Below, in pieces: positions 22,377 through 33,334 of a stretch of DNA of 64,000 nucleotides. Numbering within the stretch: position 1 is the stretch's first letter; every line of letters starts with the position of its first letter. Below the pieces are notes generated by a model. It made no database searches and was not told the DNA's origin. It saw only the letters and a list, made by a program, of their open reading frames with translations. The stretch is from assembly GCA_030847615.1 (NCBI GenBank), contig JAUMIR010000004.1, positions 232,542,501 to 232,606,500 on the forward strand, given 5' to 3'. A program made the position numbers and the translations under genes. Source of the DNA: Gambelia wislizenii (taxonomy: Eukaryota; Chordata; Lepidosauria; Squamata; Crotaphytidae).

Positions 22377-23100
22377 GCAGATCCTTTTTGCTCAGTCTAT
22401 CAATGTTTTTGTTGTGCTTTTTTGTCCTGGGTGATGATTGGCGTTCTTGTGTAGGTATCTGTCTGTGTTGTTGGTTTTCTGTATACCTTGTGTCCTAATC
22501 GTTGGTTTGGTTTTCGGATGACCAGGACATCCAAGAATGGCAATGTTCCTTCCTTTTCTTTTTCCCATCATGAATTGGATGTTCGGGTGGATGCTGTTCA
22601 AATGGTTCAGAAACGTGGTCAAATCTTCTTCTCCATGGCTCCAAATGGTGAAAGTGTTGTCCACATATTGGAACCATGTTGTGGGCTTTTTTGATGCTGT
22701 TTCCAGGGCTTGCTTTTTGAAGTGTTCCGTGTAAACATTTGCTATCACAGGGCTCAGAGGGCTTCCCATGGCTACCCTGTCTCTCTGCTCATAGAATCCA
22801 TTGTCCCACTGGAAGTAGCTTGTGGTGAGGCAATGTTCAAACAGGGCTCTGATGTCTGCTGGAAACATTCGTTGGATGAGTGCCATAGTGTCCATTATGG
22901 GGACTTTGGTAAACAAGGAGACCACATCAAAACTGATCAGTCTGTCTTTGGGTTTCAGTTTGAGGTTGTTGATTTTCTCTATGAAGTGAGCTGAGTCCTT
23001 GATGTAGTGGGGAGTCTGACCTATATGGGTTTGTAATTGTGTGGCTAGAAACTTAGCCAAGTCATATGTAGGGGATCCAAGTGTAGTGCTTGGAGTGAAT
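22377..23100 (-). pseudogene. PLE reverse transcriptase part
   Basis: An uninterrupted 222-codon frame (22392-23060). FDVVSLF at residues 44-50 is RT motif A, MGSPLSPVIANVY at 98-110 is motif B, and YVDNTF at 132-137 is motif C. In motif C the second catalytic aspartate is Asn, which would abolish activity. Upstream sequence to about 23100 continues the domain (SPTYDLAKFLATQLQTH). The N-terminal part is missing. It joins in order and orientation with 18960-19854 once the L2 element is removed. Confidence 0.88.
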
Positions 23101-23114
23101 CTATGCCTCCTGCC

Positions 23115-23460
23115 ATTTCACAGATCCTCGCATCTCTCTGCTGCCTCACATCTCTCTCCAGCCTTATGTCTCTCTCCAGCCTTATGTCTCTCTCCAGCCT
23201 TATGTCTCTCTCTAGCATCATGTCTCTTGCATCTCTCTCCAGACTCTATCATCTCTCACATCCCTCCTGCCTCATGTTTCTCTCCAGCCTCACATCTCAC
23301 ATCTCTCTCCAGACTCACATCTCTTGTGTTTCTCTCCAGCCTCATGTCTCTTTCTAGTGTCACATCTCTCACATCTCTCTCCAGCCTCAGATTTCTCCCC
23401 AGTCTCTCATGTCTCTCCAATCTTGCATATCTTGTGTCTCTCTGCTGCCTTGCACCTTTG
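23115..23460. repeat. Minisatellite of CTCTCCAGCCTTATGTCT units
   Basis: Tandem units of about 18-24 bp, clearest at 23150-23215 (four near-identical CTCTCTCCAGCCTTATGT copies) and more diverged to 23460 (CATCTCTCTCCAGCCTCA, TCACATCTC). It directly abuts the 5' edge of the PLE fragment. Confidence 0.85.
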
Positions 23461-23469
23461 TAGAGGAGA

Positions 23470-25340
23470 TCTCCAGGGAGCTCATCAGCTGCCCGCTTCT
23501 GCCTTGCAAATGAATGAGCAGGAACACTGCAGCTGCCACCTCAAAAGCAGACATAAGTGGGTGGTGGGCTCCCTGGAGGTGGGAGAGCCCAAAGAATGCA
23601 TGACTGGTGGCTGGGACTTGCCTACACTGCTGCCCTATACCATTTTATAAATAAGTTTTTTAAAGTTTTGGATTAGCCAATGTCAAGTTCCCTGAAGAAC
23701 AAACCACAACAGTTATATCTCAGTTAATGAAGCAGATGTGTTCCTCGGCTTTACTTCTTTACTTCTTGGTACCAAAAGAAGAAATAACATGGAATGGGGA
23801 TAGGTTCCTTCACCTATACCTACACCTGTTGAAAAGCAGTTCAACATGTTTCATTATTTTTTTATTCTAAACTAAACATTGCACATGTGAAATGAAACAA
23901 CCAGGTCAGGTAGGCCTTGCATAACTAAAGAAAAACATTTTGAATCTTCTCGAGACCACTTGAAAGCTTCTTCTAAAATGCATCCTATTATTTTTCCCTT
24001 TTAACAGCCTCCCCTTTTCTTAGGATTTCCATTTTGGTGCTGAAACTTATAGATCTATGCTTCATCAACATGCCAGGGTAGCTGGTGAGATTGGCTAATC
24101 TGCTTTCTCCTTTTCGTTCTGTTTCGCTCTTCATACATCCTCATTAAACATGTGCAATGTTTAAGGGATTCTGGAGGCAGCTCTTTACCTTGCTTGTTGT
24201 ATGTAAGCACACACAGCTACAGTAGGATCACCTACAGCAGAATCCCATTCTTTTCCAGGTCATGTTTTATTGCATTGTTTACTGCAAACACACTGCTATA
24301 GCCCAACACTGAAGGTCTGTCTTTCTCCAGCAATCCTTCACCATCCTCCCAGTGTGAATGCTGCAACAATAACAGCAACAGCAACAACACTTCCAGCTAG
24401 ACAGAAGACAAGAGATGTGGGAGCCAGGTTGAACTGAGCTCCTGTAAAAAGACTTTATAAAAAGGCATTTTTTAATCAGAGGCTTTATTAACTGAAGTAT
24501 GAATGTATTGCAAAATTTTAGTATCTCAGCAGAGCAGACAGCGGCTATAATGTATGTTGCTAACTTTAGGGAGTGTTCCTGATTATGCCTCTTGCCTCCG
24601 GCCCAGAGCCAGCTCTCACCTGTCCTGGTGAGTGCCTTGATCACTGCTGGTGATCAGAGTTGCCAAATCTCAGGGCCTAGCCTCTTTTCTCCAGCCCTTA
24701 AGGTAGTGGGGAGGAACTTCAGGGCAAGAGAGCTGCCTTGAAAAGTTATTTGTTATTCTTTTTGTTGAATGGCAGACTCTGAGCAACTGTGATTGATGCT
24801 TAATGTTGTTGTGGTTAATGCATCATCAGGGCCTATCTCCTGTGATATCACAAAGGAGTCATCCCTACATCTCAAGTTTTGCCTTGAGATCTCAACACCA
24901 AATTAGTCCTGATGTGTAACCCTATGGAAACCACCCCATCAAGGATAGGGTGGTTGTATATTTCTTTCCCTTTTAAATAAAACACCCATGGTGCCAGATG
25001 ATCAGCCTGAACTTAGACTCATACCAGTGAGTCACATGTCTTTACCTTGCACCTGTGATTACCTCTGTCTGCTTTATGCTTAGGTAACAGAGAGCCTACC
25101 TTTCCTTGGTGGAGGTCTGCTATTTCCTGACTCACTTATATAAATCTTTCTGGTTTCAGTTGCCCAGAGTTCTACTGCCCCATGCCCTGCTGTTTTGCTG
25201 CCCTCGTCTTCCAAAGAATCACTAGCTCCAACAAGCCCTAAGCTGAATATCACTTTAAAGTTCCTGTATCACAGCACTCCAGTCTCTGGGGGAGAGCTTT
25301 ATTAGCCTGCTTTTCCATAGCACCCAGTTCTGCCTTGCTA
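23470..25340. other. Low-copy intergenic sequence
   Basis: No gene, RNA or clear element. A short GCAACAATAACAGCAACAGC low-complexity tract is at 24361-24385. Confidence 0.4.
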
Positions 25341-25347
25341 AATCCCA

Positions 25348-25947
25348 GGAGATTATCAGATGCAGCAAATATGGCATGATAACGACACCAAAAGAATGCA
25401 AAAGAGTGCCCATATCACACGATGGCATGCTATGGTGTCATTCAGTTGTTAATAAGGCATTTTTCTTTTCTTGACAGTCCAAAGCTGTCAATTGATCTGC
25501 TGTAGCATTTTTGTTGTGGAATGTGCAAGTGTCTGAAACCGTGCACCGTTCTGCCCTCATGAATACAGCATCAATGGGCAGTCCCTGCCTGAACACTTCC
25601 AGGTGAGAATGTGAAAACTAGGTACAGGACACTTTTTTTATGAACCTCCCCATTTTGCAGGCAAGTTTTTAAGTGGGTTTCAGTGCTTGTATGTTCATTT
25701 TGTTTTTCAATTTAGCTGTTTTTAGACTTTTAAGCATGCTTGTGTCTTCTCGTGAGAACCGCTGAGATCACGCACCCTGGAGAACGCGGAAGTAAACAGC
25801 ACTAGTGTCCATGCTCTAATAATGCTGGGGCTGCTCTTTCTCATTATTACTGTGACGTGTGATAAAAAGGGTTATTGTGCCGGGACGCTTACACTTTAAA
25901 ATATAGTGGGACAGGAATATTTTTATAGGCTTGTCTAATAATCCTCC
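25348..25947. mobile_element. TIR element, GGAGATTATCAGATG family
   Basis: Left end GGAGATTATCAGATGC, right end TTGTCTAATAATCCTCC. Flanks (CCA, CAC) do not give a clear duplication. A left subterminal hairpin contains a GGCATGATAACGACACCA arm and a ATGGTGTCATTC-type arm (25371-25445). Shared interior blocks: GAATACAGCATCAATGGGCA, CACTTTTTTTATGAACCTCC and GTGGGACAGGAATA. Confidence 0.65.
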
Positions 25948-26213
25948 CACTTCTGCTACAGGAGAGTTTTGGTAGCCTGCTGCCCAAAAGGACATTCCTT
26001 GTAACTCACTTGCTTCTGCAAAGCCTCCTAGTCCTTTCCAAAGCGCCTTTTCTTTCTCTGTTGCATCTATGGACAGTCTCATTACACTGCAGCTGTGCGT
26101 TTAGAAAGGTTCTAAGGAGATCCAAGCAAAGGTATACTTGAGCTCTAATCCAGCCTTCAGAAGGGCATCAAGATGGAAGTTCCCAGCTCTCTGGCCTGCT
26201 TTCCTGTCACAAC

Positions 26214-26794
26214 GGAGATTATCAGACAGGAACGCAAAAAGTGTTCCTGTCCCACAGTCTCCAATCTTGCCCCTGTCCCGGCACAATAACCCTCCCTACC
26301 GCACTTACCTTCTCTCCCATTGAGGCAACCCAGGAGTGAACAGAACTCCATTCACTTTCTGGAGTAAAATCCTGCCCATTCTCGCAAGAGAATGCAAGCA
26401 CGGGAAATTCAAAAATAAAAAGAGAAATACACAAGAAAAAGTTACACCAAGCACCTAAACACACTACAAACATTAAAAGTAATCCAGGGAGGGTACAAAA
26501 AAGAGGGTAGCTTACCTGGATGTCCTGATCTCACCTGGAAGCGTTCTGGCAGGATCACCCATTGACACTGGAATCTCACCAGCAAAACGGGGCACATTGT
26601 TGCACACAGGCAAATCCAGAATGGAAACGCCATGGGAGATCAATTGACGGCTTCTCCCCGTCAATAAAAAAGAATGACCCCATAACAGCAGCAGCTTGGG
26701 AGACGATGGGGGGGAGACGACATCTGATAAGGAACCCCTTTTGCAATCTCATGGCATCATCATAGCACCATTTTTGACGCATCTGATAATCTCC
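26214..26794. mobile_element. TIR element, GGAGATTATCAGACAGG family, 581 bp
   Basis: Left end GGAGATTATCAGACAGGAAC, right end GCATCTGATAATCTCC. A subterminal hairpin pairs AGGAACGCAAAAAGTGTTCC. The interior matches 45636-46213 in the same orientation (CCTGTCCCGGCACAATAACC, GATCACCCATTGACACTGGA-type and CCGTCAATA blocks), and 1-525 in the opposite orientation. The 3-bp flanks AAC and AGT do not match, so the duplication has decayed or the boundary differs slightly. Confidence 0.75.
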
Positions 26795-26799
26795 AGTGT

Positions 26800-27370
26800 T
26801 TGTGTGAATGCTGAAGAGAGATTTGTATTCTCTTTTTTTCCCTTTCTTGTTACTGAGTGTGTGTAATTGATTTTGTCATCCCCTATTCTCCAGCCCCTCT
26901 GCCCACCTATTCTGGAGGAAGTTGCTGCTGTGCTCAGCATGTGTTTAGACAAACCACTGCAAAGTCTTTGCATTTTAACTGCTATTTTCTACTGTTCTGT
27001 CTCTCCCTCTTCTTGCTAACTGTGTCTCCCATAAGCCTTACAACTGTGACTAGACTATCCCTATCTCAAGTCTCTGTAAAATTATTTAGGATTACTCATT
27101 CACAAATACACCGCTTAGATGTACAGATTTCAAAGTGGTATGCAAAGTGGTATGCAATTATTTAGTATGCTACTCATTTAGCATTTACTCATTTACAAAT
27201 ATTTCTTAAATTACTTAGATCTGAAGATTTCAAAGTGGTATAATAAAGCAGATAATGTACAATATGCAAAAGTAAACAAAGGAAGGCTTGCAAAAATGGT
27301 TAAGTTTTCAACATATGTGTCTAAAATAAAAACTGTTGGAATATTACTCCCTTAGTATAGAAACCTTCAG
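26800..27370. other. Intergenic sequence with a small duplication
   Basis: The segment TTCAAAGTGGTATGCAA near 27128 is repeated at once (27142-27156), and TCATTTACAAATA / TTACTTAGAT..GATTTCAAAGTGGTAT recurs at about 27187-27245, so a unit of roughly 100 bp is locally duplicated. No element identified. Confidence 0.45.
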
Positions 27371-27379
27371 TCTGTTTTT

Positions 27380-27790
27380 TTTTAATCTTCTTATTAAACA
27401 AATACTGTAGTTTTCCAGTCTAAAAACAGCACACAAGAAAAACCATAATAAAAAAACACAGACACCAATATTAACACCTACACCTAATCTAACTCCACCC
27501 CCAAGCTAATCTAAACTATCTAAATAAAACAAACATTGAAGACTTACACTACAGAGGACAATTAGATTCCAGCTTACCGGCAAAAATAGAACAATACCTT
27601 TAAAATCCCATAAACAATAAGCCTCATCTAATCCTAATATTATTATTCTTTTTGTTAATAGCATATATTAACCAAGATATATATTTTAATTAAAATATCT
27701 GTCTGTTAATATTTGATTCAAATCTACTTTTTAAATACATCAGTCTCCAACACCTGCTCATAACTTAATTCAAAAATTATAAAATATACC
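27380..27790 (-). repeat. Possible L1 3' UTR relic
   Basis: Very AT-rich stretch starting TTTTTTTTAATCTTCTTATT and rich in AACA/AATA words, similar in composition and layout to the L1 3' UTR at 9190-9660. No coding block remains, so the assignment is weak. CCTTCAGTCTGTTTTTAACC at 27789-27808 repeats CCTTCAGTCTGTTTTTTTTT at 27364-27383, which fits a target duplication around an inserted element. Confidence 0.45.
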
Positions 27791-28012
27791 TTCAGTCTGT
27801 TTTTAACCATGCGTGTTTGTATTCTGTTTCTCAGGCCTCAGAGCCCTCACTTGAAATAGCAATCATTCATGATTATTTTTAGTTTCCTCATCTTCAACTC
27901 TAACCAATGGATTTTTATTCTTTAAATTCTGTGTCTTGCATGGCTGCTGTGCATAGAAATGTCCATTCACATGAGCTAATTAATTCTCTATAATTTATAC
28001 AGTTATGTTCAT

Positions 28013-28190
28013 GGTTGCCAGAGTGAAAACTAGAGAGAGCTCCTATCCTTTTATGGTTCTGTAGAAGAGGGAATTTCAGCAGGCATTGTTGTTACCTGGT
28101 TGTGTGAGAAGGAGCATCTCCTGAGAATCTCTCTTCTACACAATCATTAAAGTTATAGGAGCCCTCTCCAGTTTTCAGCTTGGCAACTCT
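28013..28190. repeat. Short inverted-repeat (MITE-like) element, copy 2
   Basis: Left arm GGTTGCCAGAGTGAAAACTA and continuing GAGAGAGCTCCTATCC; right arm TATAGGAGCCCTCTCCAGTT then TTCAGCTTGGCAACT. The arms pair over about 38 bp. The middle GAAGAGGGAATTTCAGCAGG is shared with copy 1 at 1153-1326. Confidence 0.7.
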
Positions 28191-28194
28191 GGTT

Positions 28195-31100
28195 CAGCAC
28201 TTTATGATTCTATGTTGGTTATTGTATGTGTTTTGGATTATTAGATATCAGAGTGAATCCTCTTTAGAAAGAGTTATGAGTATGAGTTTGGAGAGGAGAG
28301 GGGAATCTGCTAAGACATGCTACTGTTCACCTCATGTGTGAATGGTTTCCCAGAGAAGTGAACCTTTATGAATGGTGCTTTGTAAGGAAGGTCACAAGGT
28401 CACCTTAGAAAACAGCAAGAGTCTTCAACCCTAGGAATGATTCAAAACAGTTCAAATATTATTTTTTTTAAACATACAGATTGCACACCTGTCTCTGGTT
28501 AAGGGAGTGTGGGAGAGTCTTTGAAGAAAACAGAACTGTATTAATTAATTATTGGAAAAGAGAGTGGAGAAACCATAAGAATTGTGAAATAGTTCACCTT
28601 ATTTTTCCTGATTATTTTATACAAATTGAAAGGAACATCGCAGTGTTAGTTTTCAAGTTACACTTTTAACATGCAGTACATATACACACTCTGTTGGGTT
28701 TTGATTTTTTTAAAAAACCTATTTTAAATTTTGTTTTTCAGACAAAAAGCTTTGAGGGGAGAACTCCTGCATTAACATTAAACAAATCTTAAAATGCTTG
28801 CTGGTGTTTTTTGTTTTGTTTTGTTATGGGTTTTGAGTGGGTTGTCTTGTGTTTGTTTTACTTCCCCCTGGCTTTCTGAGGCGCCTCAGATATTCTCTTC
28901 CTGAGGAATGCAGAGGTACATCTGCTCCACATCAAAGCTGACTAGCTCTTTCTCTGCCCTGTGTTGCAGTTCTGTCATGCAATATTCTCAATCCATTCGC
29001 CACTCCTCATTTTTCTCTACCGCCACCACCTCTTAATCTCTTCCTGGCGAAGACCAGCTATGTCACTGAGGACAGGACTGTTTCATATGTTACTAAAACA
29101 AAAGGCAGCAAGCCTTTGTTATTGCTCAAAGATCCCCAGGATTTCTGATGAACTCCCAGCAACCCTGCATGAGGGAGAGTCTCCTCTGGCTATTGTTACT
29201 GATATCATTTCCTGTATAAGCACTGTTTATTTTATTTGCGGAGGGGTGTCTTGCTGCAGATATCCAGATGGGCTGGGGCTTAGATTAGAAAGGTAGCTTT
29301 AACCCTGACAGCTGCAAATCTGGGCCTCTGCAATGCCCCCTTTTAGTACAAAATATACAGGATGCCAAAGTCCACAAGATGTATGGCCAGTCAGGCCAAA
29401 ATCCCATCAACTTTTAAATCTACATACTGTTGAAATCAGTGAAATCAGATTGTAGTAGAACTGATACGTTATTTGTTGATATACCCTCTGTTATGAGGAC
29501 ACCAGACAAAAGTACTTGACAGGCTAATTCATAACTTCCAACTACCCCAGTTTGGCAGTGACAGTCCTGATTAACCCTCTGTTGTCACACTTTTCCAGCT
29601 ACTTTTTAAATGTCCCAGTTTCTCTCTCTCCTTCCCCATGTTCCCCTTTTGTCCTCAGTCTTGCATCAGTTGCTGCAAACTAGATTCAAAGTGCAAATGT
29701 AGTTTGTCTTCAATTAACTCAGCAGAAGAGAGAGGAGAGGAGGGTGGAATCTTGCCTTTCCCAGTAGGCTCAGGCAAAAGCAAATTGCTGCAGCATCTCC
29801 TTATTAACTTTTGCCATCTTGACCGCGCTCGGCTGTTGCTCGGCAACACATGTCCTGGTTTTCATCTGTGAAAGGAAGGAGGGTTTGCTAATTGCTAAAA
29901 TGCAGATCTAGCCCATAGCTGAGAAAATTTGGTTCCTTATTATGGATGATAACTAGCCTATCACCCAAAATGTGGCATGCTGTCTAGGAAAATTGCTACC
30001 AAAAATCTTTAAATTTCTAAGATCTCAGCTAAAGCTAAAACTGCTTCTATGGAAGCTAATAATGTTTTCGTATTCTTCTTTGTTTTTATCAACAGCTGAT
30101 TCCTAAAGCAATAAGATGATTTGACTAAGCTGACAATTAGCAACATTGCTATCATTTTTGTGAGACATTCAGTGTGTTTTTTGAACAAGAGGAGGGAAAG
30201 GGCAGCCTACAAGATACATGCAACCCTGAACCCACTTCTGCAGCCCTCTCCATCAGTCTCCCTATGTCCCCTGAACCTCCCACTGTTTGTATACATTTTT
30301 CCAGCGTGATTTTTTTTGTCTGAAAGCCATGTCAAACCATCCAAAACTGCATGTAAATGAAGCAGGTTGCCCACCCCGTCTTCAAAAACCTGTTTTTTCA
30401 GCTGAAAATTGATCCAATATGGCAACCAGAAGTCATACACATATCATAGAGTAATGCTGGAAAATGCCTAGAGAGGTGTCCTCTCTAGGAATCTCTAGGT
30501 CCTCCAACACAACTCTATGGTATGTTTGTACCGGAAATCCTTTTTTAAAAAATAGGGTCCGCTATTATCTGCAGTTTCATTTATAAATGGTAAGTCTGGG
30601 AACTTATCCCCCATGGATGAGGAGAGTGACCTGTATTGACTTTATTCGCAAATATACAAGCAGGGCACACATGGAGGCAAATAGCATACATATTCCTACC
30701 AAGTATTGCCATGGATCTGCTACTTCATGACAGAATTCCTGAGAGAAAGAGTACACTTCAAAGTGTTTCCAGGCTTTAACTACCTTTCCCTGCTTCACTA
30801 TTATCTAGATTGCTTATGTTCTTTCAACCACACATATTTGACATCAACTCTGACCTTGTTACCTGGGACACAGCAGCAAAGCAAGCTTAAACCTACTATG
30901 AGGCAGAGTGATATAGCTGTCTCAGGTAGCTGAGAGACAAAGAGAGGGTGTGCATACTCCCTAATTTAGCCTCTTGCCCTCAGGTGTAGTGAGGTAAACT
31001 ATCACATCCATCCATCTTGAAGTAAGATTCAATTGCCAACCATTCTTCATAATAGGCAACAAAATGTCTTGACTTGGCCTTTGAGTGTGTCACCTTCTTC

Positions 31101-31590
31101 ATACTGTGATGGGCTTCTCATTCCATGTACTCCAAAGAAATCCCTGTATCAAGAAATCATCCTCTAATAAATAGCTTCTTTAAAGAGAGGCATTTGACTG
31201 GCCATCCTGGGCCATTAAGAAACATGAACTTTCTTTTTTCAAATCCCAGGCTTGGATCAGACATTGGCTGGCATCCTGTTAGTGAATTATGCAGATGTGA
31301 ATCTAGCTTAAGCCTGTATAGGTCATTTTGGTTTAGTCATTGCAAAAGTCAGAATGCTCTACCAACTTCACACAATTACTCACCTGCCCCTAAAATGTTT
31401 CACCTGCTGAAGTTCCCTCAACACAGCCATTTACTGGCCAGTCGAGGGGAGGTAGAGAACCATTCAGCTGTGTTCCTATAGCTGGATACAAAGCAATGAT
31501 GTCATCCTCAGCACCTTCTGGAGGACCTTCTGGAGGTCCCAGAGGATGCCTTGTTACTGTGCATCAGCTATAGGAACATGGGCCCATTCT
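28195..31590. other. Low-copy intergenic sequence
   Basis: Nothing recognised over 3.4 kb: no domain in any short frame, no clear LINE, SINE or TIR end. This is one of the longest repeat-poor stretches of the window. Confidence 0.4.
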
Positions 31591-31595
31591 CTCTC

Positions 31596-31654
<59 letters not shown>
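31596..31654. repeat. (TC)n(TA)n microsatellite at the 5' edge of a Helitron-like element
   Basis: About 17 TC units pass into about 12 TA units. An (AT)n run occupies the same place before the second copy (57546-57577), so part of it probably belongs to the element. Confidence 0.8.
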
Positions 31655-31655
<1 letters not shown>

Positions 31656-32091
31656 CTTGGGTATGTTGCCTTTCCCAGTGTGCTGATTGGCTGCTTGGGA
31701 AATACACCCAACCAATCACCACTCACATGCAAATTCCCTTGCCACCTCACAATCCACTCCTGCCACTCAATCTGTGCCCTAGATTGGGACCCAGACAGTC
31801 AACTGGTGGAGACGGCAGGACGCCACTGTTCCTGCTGCAACAAGACCCAGACAGTCAACTGGCGGCAGCAGAAGTGGGCCACCTGCAACAGGGCCTAAGC
31901 AGTCAACTTGTGGTGGCAGCGGCAAGGCAACAGAGCAAGTCGCCCTCAGAAATTCCAGGAAAAGTATGGAATGCTGAGAAGGGGGAGGAGGAATTTAAAT
32001 ATCCACCGGCCTACCTTACAGGGTTGTTGTGAGGTCAACCAGGCATTTTGGGGGAGTTTTTAACAGTATATGTTATGCCGGGAACAGCTAG
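31655..32091 (+). mobile_element. Helitron-like non-autonomous element, copy 1
   Basis: Shares a long collinear sequence with 57579-58097: GGGTATGTTGCCTTTCC, ACACCCAACCAATCACCAC, CCTCACAATCCACTCCTGCC, then a VNTR (about 2.5 units, ACCCAGACAGTCAACTGG), GGAATGCTGAGAAGGGGGAG, TACAGGGTTGTTGTGAG. Both copies end AACAGCTAG or ACAGCTAG and are followed by T, as expected for the CTRR 3' end and A/T insertion of Helitrons. The expected hairpin just before CTAG is weak, and no Rep/helicase is encoded. Confidence 0.55.
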
Positions 32092-32285
32092 TAGCACTAT
32101 ATTCCACTTTAATTGCCATGGCAACATCCTATGGAATCATGGGTTGTATTTTGCTGAGGCATTAGAGCTCTCTGGCTCAGAATTCTAAATGTCCCACCCT
32201 AAATGCCAATCCCAGGATTCTACAGGATGGAATCATGGCAGTTAAAGTGGAATAACAGCACTATAATTGGGTAGCATGAATGGGC
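32092..32285. mobile_element. TIR element relic related to the 10730 element
   Basis: TAGCACTATATTCCACTTTA on the left and TAAAGTGGAATAACAGCACT on the right are inverted, and the middle has ATTCTACAGGATGGAATCAT as in the 10730-10953 copy. The outer ends are lost on the left, where the Helitron-like element adjoins. Confidence 0.6.
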
Positions 32286-32774
32286 CCCATAACTGGATGT
32301 TTTTCCACTGCCCTCCTATTTTCCACCAACCAGCCAGGTTGGAAGGGAGCTGTAGCAGATAAAAAGGTGGGCTTGGGGTGGGTGGGAGAGGAGAAGTGGC
32401 ACACTCCTGTCTGGCAGGACTTTATACCACGTCTCCCTGATCATCTTGGCCAATGTTTTAAGGTGAAACAATAAGGATAGGGAGAATTTCCATACAGCTA
32501 TTTTAAACTGGTATGCCTGAAATTTTGGCATATACAAGTGATGGAGGTGGACTCATCTCAGACTCAGGGTAAGAATGCCTATAAGTAATTTGAATATACT
32601 CATAAATCATGTATGTACCACGCAATGCTACATACACAGGTTCTGTTGTCAGGAACAGCAATAACATTAGTTAACAGTCATCACTACAGTGAATCAAGCA
32701 ATTATAATTATTCTGTTTGTTAAGGGAAATTAAAGCTAAGTCTTTAGCTTTGAGGTGATTTAATCACTTTATAT

Positions 32775-33322
32775 CATCCTTTCTCAACTTTTTTATTCTG
32801 GAGGAACCCTTGAAATAATGTTCAGGTCTCAGGGAACCCCTATATAAACATTATACAGTTGTCCCTCCACATTCGCGGGGGTTAGGGCTGCAAGACCCCC
32901 GCAAATGTGAAAAAAACGTGAATAAAAAATAGGTCATGCCATGCCCTCCCGGAACGCCCCCCACCCTCCCAGAAGCAGCGCTGGGGGCTTCTGAGGCCCC
33001 CGTCGCTGCCCCTCTCCACCACCACCCCGCCCTCCCAGAAGCAGCAACGGGGGCTCCTGAAGCCCTGTCGCTGCTCCTCTCCACCCCCCACCCGTCCTCT
33101 CAAAAGCAGCAATGGGGCTTCTAAAGCCCCGTTGCCACTTTTGGGAGAGGGGGCTCCCAAAAACCGCGAATAATCAAAACTGTGAATGTTAAAGCCGCAA
33201 ATGTGGAGGGGCAACTATATACTGCTATTGCTCCCTCCCCCACAATCACAATCTCTTGAGGAACCGCTAGCAACCTCTTGGGGAACCCTAGGGTTCCAGG
33301 GAACCCTGGTTGAGAAACACTG
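32775..33322. mobile_element. hAT-type MITE carrying a nested Tigger-like element
   Basis: Left end CATCCTTTCTCAACTTTTTT, right end (inverted) CAGTGTTTCTCAACCAGGGT. Flanks CTTTATAT (32767-32774) and CTTTAAAT (33323-33330) match at 7 of 8 bases, an hAT-type 8-bp duplication. The two host parts, 32775-32855 and 33218-33322, carry inverted GGAACCC-rich arms. Non-coding. Confidence 0.8.
32856..33217. mobile_element. Tigger-like element with GC-rich triplication, nested in the hAT element
   Basis: Starts CAGTTGTCCCTCCACATTCG and ends GGAGGGGCAACTA, with TA at both borders. The core (32945-33145) has three tandem units of about 62-66 bp: CTCCCAGAAGCAGCGCTGGG, CTCCCAGAAGCAGCAACGGG and a third starting CTCTCAAAAGCAGCAATGGG, each followed by GGCTTCTRAAGCCCC-like wording and a pyrimidine-rich spacer. 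The frames read through it are low complexity. Confidence 0.8.
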
Positions 33323-33334
33323 CTTTAAATGGTT

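Noticed and set aside
23150..23460. A CRISPR-like array of repeated units
   Set aside because: Units are direct tandem copies without regular unique spacers, and the genome is clearly vertebrate.
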